NCBI GenBank assembly: GCA_902560025.1
Contig: CACEKL010000004.1
Location: 4,870-68,869, forward strand
Direction: 5' to 3'
Origin: an uncultured Bacteroidota bacterium
Lineage (GTDB): Bacteria; Bacteroidota; Bacteroidia; Flavobacteriales; Flavobacteriaceae
Length of the DNA stretch: 64,000 bases
Part shown: positions 24,253 to 33,244 of the stretch, in pieces
Position numbering within the stretch: the first letter of the stretch is position 1
How the letters are laid out: the number at the start of each line of letters is the position of its first letter
Translations under genes and position numbers: made by a program
Notes under the pieces: model-generated
Seen by the model: only the letters and a program-made list of their open reading frames with translations
Told to the model about the DNA's origin: nothing
Database searches by the model: none

Positions 24253-25055
24253 TTAAAACCTATTGTTTAACATTTAGTCTACTGTTTTTAAATTTGTCAT
24301 TTAGTCAAATATTTTATGATAGTAATGATTTAAAATATTATCTAGACTTTTCAAAAAAAACAGCAAATCTTAAGTTTCAAGATTACGAAATTAAAGGTCC
24401 ACTTCAGGAAGTAATATCGCTTTACGGAAATGCATTTACTTTAATCAAAGGAGATAGCATTCATTGGGTTCTTGGACAGAGTGAGAAAAAGAATAAATAT
24501 TCTTCTTATTTAATAATTAAAGGAGAATATAAGGATATCCTTAGATTAGTAAGAAGAGAGTCTTCTAGTGAGAAGTATGAAGTTCTTGCATCAGATATAA
24601 TTTATTCTGGTCATTTTTCAGATTTCTTCAATTTTGTAGACGAAAATGATTTTGAGAGAATTGCAAGCAACAGATTAATTGGTGAATATCTAAAAGATTA
24701 TGGTTTATTAGGTGTATACAACATAAAGATTGTAAGAGATAATGGGATTAATTTTATGGACTTAGATATCAATGGAAAAATAACTTTGAGTGAAAAAGAT
24801 ATTGTTATAGAAACTAGTCTACCAACACTTACAAGACTTGTTGGTTATTATGAATCCGAATTAAATAAGAATTTAGATTTTTTAAAAAAGGGGATTGTTT
24901 CAGGAAGAATACTGTATGAAAATAATATGTTTTACTCGCTAAGCATTGAAAAGGACAAAAAGATTGGCACACTTACAACATTAGAATTTGGAACAGATAA
25001 AGATGGTAAACAGACAAGCAAAAGAAGTACAACTACATTTGTTATTGTTGACTAA
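24249..25055 (+). CDS. Secreted protein of unknown function (268 aa)
   Basis: A signal peptide (MIKTYCLTFSLLFLNLSFSQ) precedes a mixed alpha/beta protein: KYYLDFSKKTANLKFQDYEI, TLIKGDSIHWVLGQSEKKNK, HFSDFFNFVDENDFERIASN and ITLSEKDIVIETSLPTLTRL. No family or catalytic motif is recognised. It is coupled to the small membrane protein upstream and followed after 9 bases by two microprotein genes. Confidence 0.6.
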   Translation: MIKTYCLTFSLLFLNLSFSQIFYDSNDLKYYLDFSKKTANLKFQDYEIKGPLQEVISLYGNAFTLIKGDSIHWVLGQSEKKNKYSSYLIIKGEYKDILRLVRRESSSEKYEVLASDIIYSGHFSDFFNFVDENDFERIASNRLIGEYLKDYGLLGVYNIKIVRDNGINFMDLDINGKITLSEKDIVIETSLPTLTRLVGYYESELNKNLDFLKKGIVSGRILYENNMFYSLSIEKDKKIGTLTTLEFGTDKDGKQTSKRSTTTFVIVD

Positions 25056-25064
25056 TTTAGCAAT

Positions 25065-25175
25065 ATGAGAGACTTTTTAAATTACGGAGACTCACTAGAC
25101 ATTAAATTCTTAATAGTCACTGTCATATTTATTATTATTTGGAAACTATTTATTGAAAAGAGAGTAAAAAAATGA
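25065..25175 (+). CDS. 36-aa membrane microprotein, first of an ATGA pair
   Basis: The frame begins MRDFLNYGDSLDIKFLIVTV and continues IFIIIWKLFIEKRVKK: one helix with a basic C-terminus. Its stop overlaps the ATG of 25172 in the sequence AATGAA. Confidence 0.5.
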   Translation: MRDFLNYGDSLDIKFLIVTVIFIIIWKLFIEKRVKK

Positions 25176-25255
25176 AAGACCCTGTAAGATATTTTAGCTC
25201 AATTATATTGATAATTCTTCTAATAATGATAGTTATTAATATTATATCAATTTAA
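25172..25255 (+). CDS. 27-aa membrane microprotein, second of an ATGA pair
   Basis: The frame reads MKDPVRYFSSIILIILLIMI and ends VINIISI. It has a single very hydrophobic helix after a short basic head and is coupled to the previous frame by a 4-base overlap. Confidence 0.5.
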   Translation: MKDPVRYFSSIILIILLIMIVINIISI

Positions 25256-25285
25256 CATTTAGATAATATAGTCATCCTTGAAACT

Positions 25286-25319
25286 TATTATATTAAAGAT
25301 TTAAAATCAATTAACTATG
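25286..25319 (+). promoter_or_regulatory. Conserved leader, copy before 25317
   Basis: TTATTATATT is followed by a short interval and AAAATCAATTAACTATG, similar to the leaders at 1650 and 3529. Confidence 0.35.
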
Positions 25320-26054
25320 AGAAATATATTTTTATTAATAACTATCATTTCCTTTTCATATACTAACAGTCAAGTTGCTGTTACTAGAGTCCTTGATGTT
25401 AAAGAAGGACAAATGGAAAAAATGATGGAAGGTGTTGCTAAAAAAACTAAAATGTTTAATAGTGAACCTGGAGACGCACTGTGGTATACTTTTCAAATTA
25501 TGAGTGGACCAAATGCACAAAATCTTTGGAGAGTTCAACTTGCAGAAAACATAGCAGAGCTCGACAATGTTGATACTGAAGGAAATGCCTATTGGCAAAA
25601 AACTGTTGGTGATCTTCATGAATCTGGTACAGTTAGAAGATGGGGAAAAGCAAACCCTGCTTCGTATGAACCTGAAAGTGATGGGTTAAGACCATTAACA
25701 AGAGCTCTTTTCTTTAATTTTAAACCAACCAAAAGTGATGATTTTTGGAATTTTAGAGTAAGATTAGCAAATGCTCATAAAGAAGCTGGAACTTCTGTTA
25801 ATATGCAAACATGGTGGTGTAGCTCAGGTTGTGACGGTTCTGGTGCAGTTACTTTCTACTATTTTAAAAATTACGAAGATCAAGCAGCTGCAAATCAGGA
25901 AATTCAAAAAGCAGTTGAAAAGTATAATGAATTATACGGTAATGATGCATATGAATATGATTTAGAAAAAATGACAGAGTCACTTATGCCAAATGGTCAA
26001 AGAATTAGAGATTTAATGTTCTTACCAGAGCTTAGTTCTCCAATTATTAATTAA
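25317..26054 (+). CDS. Secreted tandem ABM-like protein, subgroup A
   Basis: 245 residues with a signal peptide ending near TNSQ. KKTKMFNSEPGDALWYTFQI and MSG in the first half match KYNSSKDGALLYTFQI of the 1680 protein, and DDFWNFRVRLANAH, NMQTWWCSSGCDGSG, KYNELYG and PELSSP match its second half, including the Cx3CxG motif. This similarity over the whole length shows paralogy. The two halves each look like an ABM/EthD-type module. Monocistronic, with its own leader and a terminator at 26072. Confidence 0.65.
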   Translation: MRNIFLLITIISFSYTNSQVAVTRVLDVKEGQMEKMMEGVAKKTKMFNSEPGDALWYTFQIMSGPNAQNLWRVQLAENIAELDNVDTEGNAYWQKTVGDLHESGTVRRWGKANPASYEPESDGLRPLTRALFFNFKPTKSDDFWNFRVRLANAHKEAGTSVNMQTWWCSSGCDGSGAVTFYYFKNYEDQAAANQEIQKAVEKYNELYGNDAYEYDLEKMTESLMPNGQRIRDLMFLPELSSPIIN

Positions 26055-26071
26055 CTAAATATGAAACAAGT

Positions 26072-26102
26072 AAAAGACCTCTTTTAGAGGTCTTTTTTTT
26101 TA
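26072..26102 (+). terminator. Terminator after the 25317 gene
   Basis: A perfect 11-bp stem (AAAAGACCTCT with AGAGGTCTTTT) and a 3-base loop, followed by a T run. The inner sequence resembles the 23980 hairpin. Confidence 0.92.
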
Positions 26103-26112
26103 TATTTATCTA

Positions 26113-27015
26113 ATGCTCAAGATTGCATTTAATCAAAATTATATCCATCCCCTTGAAGAGAATCACAGGTTTCCAATGATTAAGTATGAGCTTATTCCTG
26201 AACAGTTAATACGAGAAAATACGTGTTCCGTTGACAATTTTTTTGAGCCTGGAATTATTTCAGATGAAATTGTTCTAAAAACACATGAGAAAGAATACTT
26301 CGAAAGATTCAAAAATCTCAAACTTTCAAAAAAAGAGATAAGAGAAATAGGATTTCCTCTCAGCAAAGAACTTGTTGAAAGAGAAATGGTTATAGCTCAA
26401 GGCACAATTGAATGTGTTCATTACTCAATTAAACATGGAATATCTATGAATATTGCAGGGGGCACCCATCATGCATTTTACGATCGAGGAGAAGCATTTT
26501 GCATGTTAAATGATCAGGCTATTGCCGCTAAATACCTTATTAATAAAAAACTAGCAAAAAAGATTATGATCATTGATCTTGATGTTCATCAAGGAAATGG
26601 TACTGCATCAATTTTTAGTACAAATAAAGAAGTATTTACAATATCTTTTCATGGTAAAAAAAACTACCCCTTTAGAAAAGAAAAAAGTGATATTGATGTA
26701 GAATTTGATGATGATACAGATGATAAATTTTATATAAATAAGTTAAAGGATATTATACCTAACGCTATTGACAATTTTAAACCAGATTTTATTTTTTACT
26801 TATCAGGTGTCGACGTTCTTAATAATGACAAGTTGGGTAGACTTGGTCTATCGATAGATGGATGTAAAGAAAGAGATAAATTTATTTTGGAATTGTGTAA
26901 AAAAAAATCAATACCTGTTCAAGTATCTATGGGTGGAGGATATTCAGAGCTTCTAAAAAATATAATTGAGGCACACTCTAATACTTTTAGATTGGCACAA
27001 GAAATTTATTTTTAA
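26113..27015 (+). CDS. Histone deacetylase-family hydrolase (acetylpolyamine/acetoin-utilisation type)
   Basis: 300 residues, cytoplasmic. NIAGGTHHAFYDRGEAFCML gives the catalytic His pair (about 119-120), IMIIDLDVHQGNGTASIF gives zinc ligands Asp157 and His159, and FYLSGVDVLNNDKLGRLGLS the third zinc Asp, followed by VSMGGGYS. All active residues are present. Bacterial members deacetylate polyamines or protein lysines; the substrate is not readable. It starts 11 bases past the terminator of the previous gene and is followed after 18 bases by a penicillin acylase gene. Confidence 0.9.
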   Translation: MLKIAFNQNYIHPLEENHRFPMIKYELIPEQLIRENTCSVDNFFEPGIISDEIVLKTHEKEYFERFKNLKLSKKEIREIGFPLSKELVEREMVIAQGTIECVHYSIKHGISMNIAGGTHHAFYDRGEAFCMLNDQAIAAKYLINKKLAKKIMIIDLDVHQGNGTASIFSTNKEVFTISFHGKKNYPFRKEKSDIDVEFDDDTDDKFYINKLKDIIPNAIDNFKPDFIFYLSGVDVLNNDKLGRLGLSIDGCKERDKFILELCKKKSIPVQVSMGGGYSELLKNIIEAHSNTFRLAQEIYF

Positions 27016-27033
27016 TAAATTAAAATAATAACT

Positions 27034-29379
27034 ATGATTAAAAAATCGCTTTTACTTCTCATCTCAGCTCTTACACTATCTTGTTCAAATTCTATTGAAT
27101 TAGGTGGGATAGTAGATGAAGTTGAAGTCTTAAGAGATAATTATGGAATAAACCATATCTATGCAAATAACCAAAATGATCTTTTCTTTATGCAAGGGTA
27201 TTTGGCTGCAAAAGATAGATTATTTCAATTTGAAATATGGAGAAGACAAGCAACAGGGACGGTTTCAGAAATATTTGGTGAAGATGAGCTTGAGAGAGAT
27301 ATAGGAACAAGATTATTCAAGTTTAGAGGAGATATCAAAGATGAATTAAATCATTATCACGAAGATGGTTTTGAAATAGTTTCTTCATTTGTGTCAGGAG
27401 TAAATAAATATATTGAAGAAGTTAATGCTAATCATGATTTATTACCGATTGAATTTGATATTTTAGGTATTAAACCAGAGGCTTGGACTAATGAAGTTGT
27501 TATCTCAAGGCACCAAGGACTTCTTGGAAATATTGAAGAAGAGTTAAACATAGGTAGAGCAGTTTCTTTAATTGGGGAAGATCTGGTTAAAGATTTATTA
27601 TGGTTTCACCCTAAAGAGCCATCACTAAAATTACCTGATGATATTACTTATGATGACCTAAAACAGGATATCTTGAGATTATATGATGCATATCGAAACC
27701 CTATTGAATTTAAAGAAAAATACATATTAGAAGAATACAGAAATGATGATGAGCTTGCAGATGTTTTTCAAGATGATATAATAAATGATAAATATTCTAT
27801 AGGAAGTAATAACTGGGCAATATCAGCTGAAAAATCTGAATCAAACTTTCCTATTTTAGCTAATGATCCTCATAGGTCTCTATCAAACCCTTCCTTAAGA
27901 TATATGGCACATCTTGTAGCACCAGGATGGAACGTCATCGGAGGAGGTGAACCGGAAATACCAGGAATCTCAATTGGACATAATGGCATTGGAGCATGGG
28001 GGCTAACAGTTTTTAGAACTGATGCAGAGGACTTATATATTTATGATCTAAACCCTAGAAACTCATACCAATATTTTTATAATGGTCAGTGGAATGAGTT
28101 TAAGGTCATAGAGGAGACAATTGAAGTCAAAGGAACTGAGGATGTTAATGTTAATCTTTTTTATTCAGTTCATGGTCCAGTAACCTTTATAGATACTAAG
28201 AGAAATAAAGCTTATGCAGTAAAAAATGGATGGTCAGAAATTGGAGGGTCACCATACTTAGCATCTCTTAGAATGGATCAAGCTAAAACTTGGAATGAAT
28301 TTAGAGAAGCCTGTACTTATTTTAATATTCCAGGGGAGAACATGGTTTGGGCTGATAAATTTGGTGATATCGGATGGCAAGCTGTCGGAATAGCTCCAAT
28401 TAGAAAAACTCATAGTGGAATGGTTCCTGTTAGTGGTGATGGTAGTAATAAGTGGGAAGGGTATCTACCAATAATTGAAAAACCTAACTTATATAATCCA
28501 GAAATAGGTTACATATCTACAGCAAATCAAAATGTAACTCCTGAAGATTATAAGAAATGGGAAGCAATAGGATTTGACTGGGCAGACCCTTACAGAGGTG
28601 ACAGAATAAATAGAGTTCTTGAGAGTAAAGAGAAATTTAATTTAAAAGAGATGCTTGATCTACAAGTTGATTATTATTCAATTCCTTCTGAACAGATTAT
28701 AAATCTTTCCTCTGGACTTATCTCTAATAATATTGAATACTTTTCTATGCTTGAGAAATGGGACAAAAAGCTATCTAAATCATCAATAGAGGCTGGAATA
28801 TATATTGAGTGGCAGAATCAGCTATTTCTTGAAGTAAATAAGAAATTTATTCCCGAAAACGTAAGCAAATACATATACATGCAGCTTTTCAAAGTAATTG
28901 AAAGAATTTCTAAAATGAATATTAATGAAAGAAAAGAACTTTTAAACCAAACCTTTAATTCTTCCATAGATAATTTAAAAGAAAAATTTGGAGAAAATCC
29001 TGATAATTGGGTTTATGGTCAGGAAAATTTCAAACATGTCAAAATATATCACCCCCTAGAAAAAGTTGTAAATGATTCGATTAAAGACATTATTGAACTA
29101 AAATCATACCCAAGAGGAGGTGATGGATATACCCCAGGATCAACTTCTAACTCATTGAATCAAAGGTCAGGAGGTAGTTTTAGAGTAATGATTGATACTG
29201 GTAATTGGGATAATAGCTTTGCAACAAATTCTCCAGGTCAATCAGGAGATCCAGATAGTAAATTTTATGATAATTTATACGAAGATTGGGCTAATGATGT
29301 ATACTTTCCCCTTTTGTTTTCAAAGTCCAAAATTCTTTTAAACCTTAGTGAAAGAACAGTATTTAAACCAAAAAATTAA
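27034..29379 (+). CDS. Penicillin acylase-family N-acyl hydrolase, lipoprotein
   Basis: 781 residues with lipobox LTLSC (Cys17). The Ntn-hydrolase precursor contains an alpha-chain start (VEVLRDNYGINHIYANNQND, LFFMQGYLAAKDRLFQFEIW), a linker, and YSIGSNNWAIS, where Ser258 would be the N-terminal nucleophile freed by autocleavage, followed by ANDPHRSLSNPSLRYMAHLV. GGSFRVMIDTGNWDNSFATN and SGDPDSKFYDNLYEDW near the C-terminus complete the family signature. Substrates may be acyl-homoserine lactones or other N-acyl compounds. A second, distinct acylase is at 61908. Confidence 0.9.
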   Translation: MIKKSLLLLISALTLSCSNSIELGGIVDEVEVLRDNYGINHIYANNQNDLFFMQGYLAAKDRLFQFEIWRRQATGTVSEIFGEDELERDIGTRLFKFRGDIKDELNHYHEDGFEIVSSFVSGVNKYIEEVNANHDLLPIEFDILGIKPEAWTNEVVISRHQGLLGNIEEELNIGRAVSLIGEDLVKDLLWFHPKEPSLKLPDDITYDDLKQDILRLYDAYRNPIEFKEKYILEEYRNDDELADVFQDDIINDKYSIGSNNWAISAEKSESNFPILANDPHRSLSNPSLRYMAHLVAPGWNVIGGGEPEIPGISIGHNGIGAWGLTVFRTDAEDLYIYDLNPRNSYQYFYNGQWNEFKVIEETIEVKGTEDVNVNLFYSVHGPVTFIDTKRNKAYAVKNGWSEIGGSPYLASLRMDQAKTWNEFREACTYFNIPGENMVWADKFGDIGWQAVGIAPIRKTHSGMVPVSGDGSNKWEGYLPIIEKPNLYNPEIGYISTANQNVTPEDYKKWEAIGFDWADPYRGDRINRVLESKEKFNLKEMLDLQVDYYSIPSEQIINLSSGLISNNIEYFSMLEKWDKKLSKSSIEAGIYIEWQNQLFLEVNKKFIPENVSKYIYMQLFKVIERISKMNINERKELLNQTFNSSIDNLKEKFGENPDNWVYGQENFKHVKIYHPLEKVVNDSIKDIIELKSYPRGGDGYTPGSTSNSLNQRSGGSFRVMIDTGNWDNSFATNSPGQSGDPDSKFYDNLYEDWANDVYFPLLFSKSKILLNLSERTVFKPKN

Positions 29380-30368
29380 TCTTTATAGATTTTAATTGTA
29401 ATGTTTCCCTCATTATCAATATGAGCCCTATACATTCCTGCTGTGTTAAATTCCATTGCAACATTTCCATTCTTATCAAGACCAATTACTCCCCCATCTC
29501 CTCCTGTTGCTTTAACTTTATCTAGAGATTTTTTTGATGCATCTTTAATGTTTTCATTTTTATAAATCATTTGTGCAGCTATGTCATAAGCAACAACATT
29601 TCTTATAAAATGCTCCCCCCATCCTGTTGCAGAAATCCCACAACATTCATTATTTGCATAGTTTCCTGCTCCTATTATAGGCACATCCCCTATTCTACCC
29701 CAAATTTTATTTGTGGTACCACCAGTTGAGGTTCCTGCAGATATATTTCCATTTAAATCAATAGCAACTGAACCTACAGTTCCATATTTAAAGTCTTTTA
29801 TAAATGGATCTTCATATGAGACATTATTTCTATTCTTAAGCCTTCTTAGAGAGTTAAGCCTTCTATCAGTTATAAAGTATGAGTTTGGAACGGTATCAAT
29901 TCCCTTCTCAATAGCAAAGTCATCAGCACCTTTTGAAGATAGCAAAACATGAGGAGATTTTTCCATTACAGCAATTGCAGCAGATATTGGATTTTTAATA
30001 TAACTAGATCCTGCTATTGCCCCTGCATTAAGACTCTCACCATCCATAAATGATGCATCAAGACTTACCCTCTCATCATTAGTTAAAACAGCACCAACGC
30101 CTGCATTGAAAAGAGGTGAATCTTCCATAACTCTTATTGCTTTTTCTACTGCGTCTTTACTTGATCCACCATTTTTTAAAATTTCATATCCAGCCGTTAC
30201 AGCTTCTTCTAATTTACTTATATATGAATTCTCTAATTCTTGAGTCATGTTCTCTTTAAGAATAGTTCCAGCTCCACCATGAATTACGATTCCTATTTTA
30301 TTTTCACTTGACTCAATTGAGCAGGATGTTAATAAAAGAACAAATAGAAATATGAATAGTTTTTTCAT
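29376..30368 (-). CDS. Isoaspartyl peptidase/L-asparaginase (Ntn hydrolase), lipoprotein
   Basis: 330 residues starting at the ATG at 30368, which gives MKKLFIFLFVLLLTSC with a clean lipobox. IGIVIHGGAGTI at the N-terminus, then FNAGVGAVLTNDERVSLDAS, and the nucleophile region KYGTVGSVAIDLNGNISAGT, where the Thr after Gly becomes the N-terminus of the beta chain, followed by STGGTTNKIWGRIGDVPIIG. It should hydrolyse isoaspartyl peptides or asparagine outside the cytoplasm. Convergent with the acylase gene by a 4-base overlap. Confidence 0.92.
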   Translation of the reverse strand: MKKLFIFLFVLLLTSCSIESSENKIGIVIHGGAGTILKENMTQELENSYISKLEEAVTAGYEILKNGGSSKDAVEKAIRVMEDSPLFNAGVGAVLTNDERVSLDASFMDGESLNAGAIAGSSYIKNPISAAIAVMEKSPHVLLSSKGADDFAIEKGIDTVPNSYFITDRRLNSLRRLKNRNNVSYEDPFIKDFKYGTVGSVAIDLNGNISAGTSTGGTTNKIWGRIGDVPIIGAGNYANNECCGISATGWGEHFIRNVVAYDIAAQMIYKNENIKDASKKSLDKVKATGGDGGVIGLDKNGNVAMEFNTAGMYRAHIDNEGNITIKIYKD

Positions 30369-30421
30369 AAAAATGTATTTATTCAAAATATACTTATATT
30401 ATGTTATAAATCAATACAATT

Positions 30422-31408
30422 ATGAAAAACTTTGCTTTAATAATCTCTTTGATATTATTTATAAAATCTAATGCACAGATAGACAATATCGCAGAAAAAC
30501 TAGGTTATGAAAAAGATGCTAAACTATTAATTATTCATGGAGATGACATAGGGGTATCTCACTCAGTTAATATTGCGTCTTTTGATGGTTATAAGAATAA
30601 TGCAATTAATTCAGGGAGTGCAATGATTCCATCACCATGGATTAAAGAGGTTGCTGTATTTCACAAAGAAAATCCAAATTATGATATAGGATTACATTTA
30701 ACATTAACAGCTGAATGGAAAAATTACAAATGGAATGGAGTCTCATCATCCAACGAAATTAGTTCTCTTTTAAATGAAGATAATGAGTTCTATGATAATA
30801 CAAGTGATGTTAACATCAACGCTAATCCAGAGGAAGTTAGGAAAGAACTTCAAGCACAAATTGATTTTTCTAGACAGATTGGTTTAAATCCTACTCATAT
30901 TGATACTCATATGGGTGCACTTGCAGTAAATAAAAACCTTTGGAGAGTATATATCGAAGTTGGACATAAAAACAAACTTGTCTCCATGGTAACCAAATCA
31001 AGAGCTTTAAATCTATTTGATGATGATTTTCCAATGCCTGATTATATAGTTCCAGTAAATGACATCTACATGCTATACCCAGGAGCAGATAGGACCTTTT
31101 TAGAAGCAGCTTTTGGAGAGGATCTTGCAAGTACAGTAATTGTAGAGGATATTTATAAATATGAAGATTGGTATGAATTATATTCAAACAAAATTAAATC
31201 TTTACAACCGGGACTAAACGTATTCCTTCTTCATCTGGGGTATGATAACGAGGAACTTAAGGCTGTAACAATAGACCATCCTGAATATGGCTCCCTATGG
31301 AGACAACTCGACTATGATGTATTTAACTCTAAAGAGATAAAACAGTTGTTGAAAGATGAAGAGATAAAACTTGTTACATGGGGTGAGATAAGAAATGTTA
31401 TATATTAA
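30422..31408 (+). CDS. YdjC/ChbG-type carbohydrate deacetylase, exported
   Basis: 328 residues with a signal peptide ending near SNAQ. LLIIHGDDIGVSHSVNIASF carries the metal-binding Asp-Asp, IGLHLTLTAEW a conserved His, and PTHIDTHMGALA the HxDxH motif of YdjC deacetylases, which remove N-acetyl groups from chitobiose-type sugars. The export signal is unusual compared with cytoplasmic ChbG of enterobacteria but is frequent in Bacteroidota. Divergent from 29376 and ended by the terminator at 31414. Confidence 0.88.
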   Translation: MKNFALIISLILFIKSNAQIDNIAEKLGYEKDAKLLIIHGDDIGVSHSVNIASFDGYKNNAINSGSAMIPSPWIKEVAVFHKENPNYDIGLHLTLTAEWKNYKWNGVSSSNEISSLLNEDNEFYDNTSDVNINANPEEVRKELQAQIDFSRQIGLNPTHIDTHMGALAVNKNLWRVYIEVGHKNKLVSMVTKSRALNLFDDDFPMPDYIVPVNDIYMLYPGADRTFLEAAFGEDLASTVIVEDIYKYEDWYELYSNKIKSLQPGLNVFLLHLGYDNEELKAVTIDHPEYGSLWRQLDYDVFNSKEIKQLLKDEEIKLVTWGEIRNVIY

Positions 31409-31413
31409 AAATA

Positions 31414-31436
31414 AAAAACCCTCTTAAAGAGGGTTT
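31414..31436. terminator. Terminator between convergent genes 30422 and 31459
   Basis: AAAACCCTCT pairs with AGAGGGTTTT over a 3-base loop. The A and T tracts on either side allow use in both directions. Confidence 0.85.
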
Positions 31437-31458
31437 TAATTAAGCTTACAATTAGGAT

Positions 31459-32145
31459 TTAAAAACTACCATATCTCTTTACAACCCAGAGTGTATAATT
31501 TCTCATATCCTCAACTTTACCTCTGTTGTTAAAATATGCTTGCCACTCTTTTGAATATGATTCATTTTTAGATTTCTGAATCATTAAATCTTGCCAATTT
31601 TTAGCACCAACACTGACCCAATGAGAAGCACCATTTCCTCCTATTGAAAAATCTCCAAGAGCAACTGGTCTACCCTCTCTAACATCAGAAAGTTGATTGA
31701 CAATTTTATCATGAGCAGATTTAAAGGCAGCAGCGTCATCTACATCTATTTCATAAATTTGATAGTAGTCATACTCACTTATAGCGCCCCCATCATAACT
31801 TAAAATGTTACCAGAAGCAGATCTTTTCCACTCGAAGTGGTCTTGAGCTCTTGACCAGAATAACTGAAATTCATTTGGTTCCCATTCATCAACAGTTCCC
31901 CAATTAGACGGATCTCCTATAAAAACAATTCTGTGTGAAGCATATCCGTCGATGTCTCCGACATGTATCGCTTCTATTTGAACTCCACCTGATTTAAACT
32001 CTTTATCGCCAAAAGTGTCATCAAAAAGTTTCAAAAGAGCTTGTTCTCCTCCCTTTTCAACCTGAATATTAAAAACACTAAATGATTGAGCGCTAAGTAA
32101 GTTTATAAATAATAAAGTTGTTAATAATAATAAATATTTTTTCAT
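31459..32145 (-). CDS. Secreted tandem ABM-like protein, subgroup B
   Basis: 228 residues with a signal peptide ending near LLSAQ. SVFNIQVEKGGEQALLKLFD opens the first module; the second contains AHDKIVNQLSDVREGRPVAL, GDFSIGGNGASHWVSVGAKN and YFNNRGKVEDMRNYTLW, colinear with the 3554 protein. The two define subgroup B of the exported family. The leader on this strand includes AACAATTAACTATA, but it is 12 bases further from the ATG than in other copies. Confidence 0.6.
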   Translation of the reverse strand: MKKYLLLLTTLLFINLLSAQSFSVFNIQVEKGGEQALLKLFDDTFGDKEFKSGGVQIEAIHVGDIDGYASHRIVFIGDPSNWGTVDEWEPNEFQLFWSRAQDHFEWKRSASGNILSYDGGAISEYDYYQIYEIDVDDAAAFKSAHDKIVNQLSDVREGRPVALGDFSIGGNGASHWVSVGAKNWQDLMIQKSKNESYSKEWQAYFNNRGKVEDMRNYTLWVVKRYGSF

Positions 32146-32203
32146 AATTTATATAGTTAATTGTTATATTTAATGTAGTAAAAATTAACCCTAAATTAAA
32201 AAA

Positions 32204-32428
32204 ATGGACAAAAATATTTCAAAAGTAAGAGCTCACGACGCATTAGTAGGTTTATTATATCTATCAGGTGTAGGTTTAAGTTATTTAACTGGTGATTTTA
32301 ATTTTCTATGGATAGTAATTGGTGTAGGATTTCTACAAATTATAAGCCCATTTACTAAGTTTTGCCCAGTATATTTTATACTGAACAAAATGATGCCAGA
32401 TTCTGATCCAATTCAAAACGGAAAATAG
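32204..32428 (+). CDS. DUF2892-like inner-membrane protein
   Basis: 74 residues with two hydrophobic segments (ALVGLLYLSGVGLSYLTG, FLWIVIGVGFLQIISPF) then TKFCPVYFILNKMMPDS. The 'G...Q...FTKFCPxYxxL' ending is typical of the DUF2892/YgaP-type transmembrane domain, often linked to rhodanese or sulfur proteins. The nearest rhodanese gene is at 20228, not adjacent. Confidence 0.75.
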   Translation: MDKNISKVRAHDALVGLLYLSGVGLSYLTGDFNFLWIVIGVGFLQIISPFTKFCPVYFILNKMMPDSDPIQNGK

Positions 32429-32449
32429 TTTTTTCAGACATATATTCTT

Positions 32450-32457
32450 TACATTTG
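32450..32457 (+). promoter_or_regulatory. Putative Bacteroidota -7 promoter box before dapF
   Basis: TACATTTG fits the TAnnTTTG -7 consensus of Bacteroidota exactly and lies 7 bases before the dapF ATG, so the transcript would be nearly leaderless. The -33 region is only T-rich, without a clear TTTG. Confidence 0.4.
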
Positions 32458-32464
32458 CGCTTTA

Positions 32465-33244
32465 ATGAAAATTAATTTTAGCAAGTACAACGGCGCTGGT
32501 AATGACTTTATTATCATTGATGATAGAGATAATAATATTCATCTAACAAAATCTGATATCAATAACCTTTGCAATAGGAATATTGGTATAGGAGGTGATG
32601 GATTGATAATAATAAAAAAATCAACTAAAACAGATTTTGAGATTCTTCATTATACGTCAGATGGTAATCTAGGATCTCTTTGTGGAAATGGATCTAGATG
32701 TGCAATTCTATATGCTTTCAGAAATAATATAATTAATAAACATACCGTTTTCGAAGCTTTCGATGGAATTCATAAAGCTGAAATAATTAATGATGAATTA
32801 ATTACCATGCAAATGAAGTTAAATTCTAGAATCGTTGAAAATGAATATGGAATATGGGTAGATACAGGATCTCCTCACCTTGTTGTTGAAACAACCAATA
32901 CAGATGAACTAGATGTAAAGAGTAAAGGGAGATCTATTAGATATAACGATTATTATAAACAAGAAGGTGTCAATGTCAATTTTGTTGAACGCGTTTCAGA
33001 CGAAGTTTTTAAAATAAGAACTTATGAGAGAGGAGTTGAAGATGAAACAAGAGCATGTGGAACTGGATCAACTGCATCAGCTATTTGCATGAACTATCTT
33101 GGAAAAACTAGCAGCAATAAAATAAAAATGAAATGTTTAGGTGGGGATTTACAAGTAAAGTTTTTAAAAAGAAGTAAAACATATTCAGAAATCAGTATAA
33201 CAGGACCAGCTAAATTAGTCTATGAAGGTACTATAGGTATTTAG
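32465..33244 (+). CDS. dapF: Diaminopimelate epimerase
   Basis: 259 residues, the usual length for DapF. FSKYNGAGNDFIIIDDRDN at the N-terminus, GIGGDGLIII, SLCGNGSRCAILYA with catalytic Cys73, and ETRACGTGSTASAICM with catalytic Cys198 are the diagnostic blocks. It interconverts LL- and meso-diaminopimelate in lysine and peptidoglycan synthesis in the cytoplasm. It is not linked to other lysine genes here; convergent with the small gene at 33241 by a 4-base overlap. Confidence 0.95.
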   Translation: MKINFSKYNGAGNDFIIIDDRDNNIHLTKSDINNLCNRNIGIGGDGLIIIKKSTKTDFEILHYTSDGNLGSLCGNGSRCAILYAFRNNIINKHTVFEAFDGIHKAEIINDELITMQMKLNSRIVENEYGIWVDTGSPHLVVETTNTDELDVKSKGRSIRYNDYYKQEGVNVNFVERVSDEVFKIRTYERGVEDETRACGTGSTASAICMNYLGKTSSNKIKMKCLGGDLQVKFLKRSKTYSEISITGPAKLVYEGTIGI

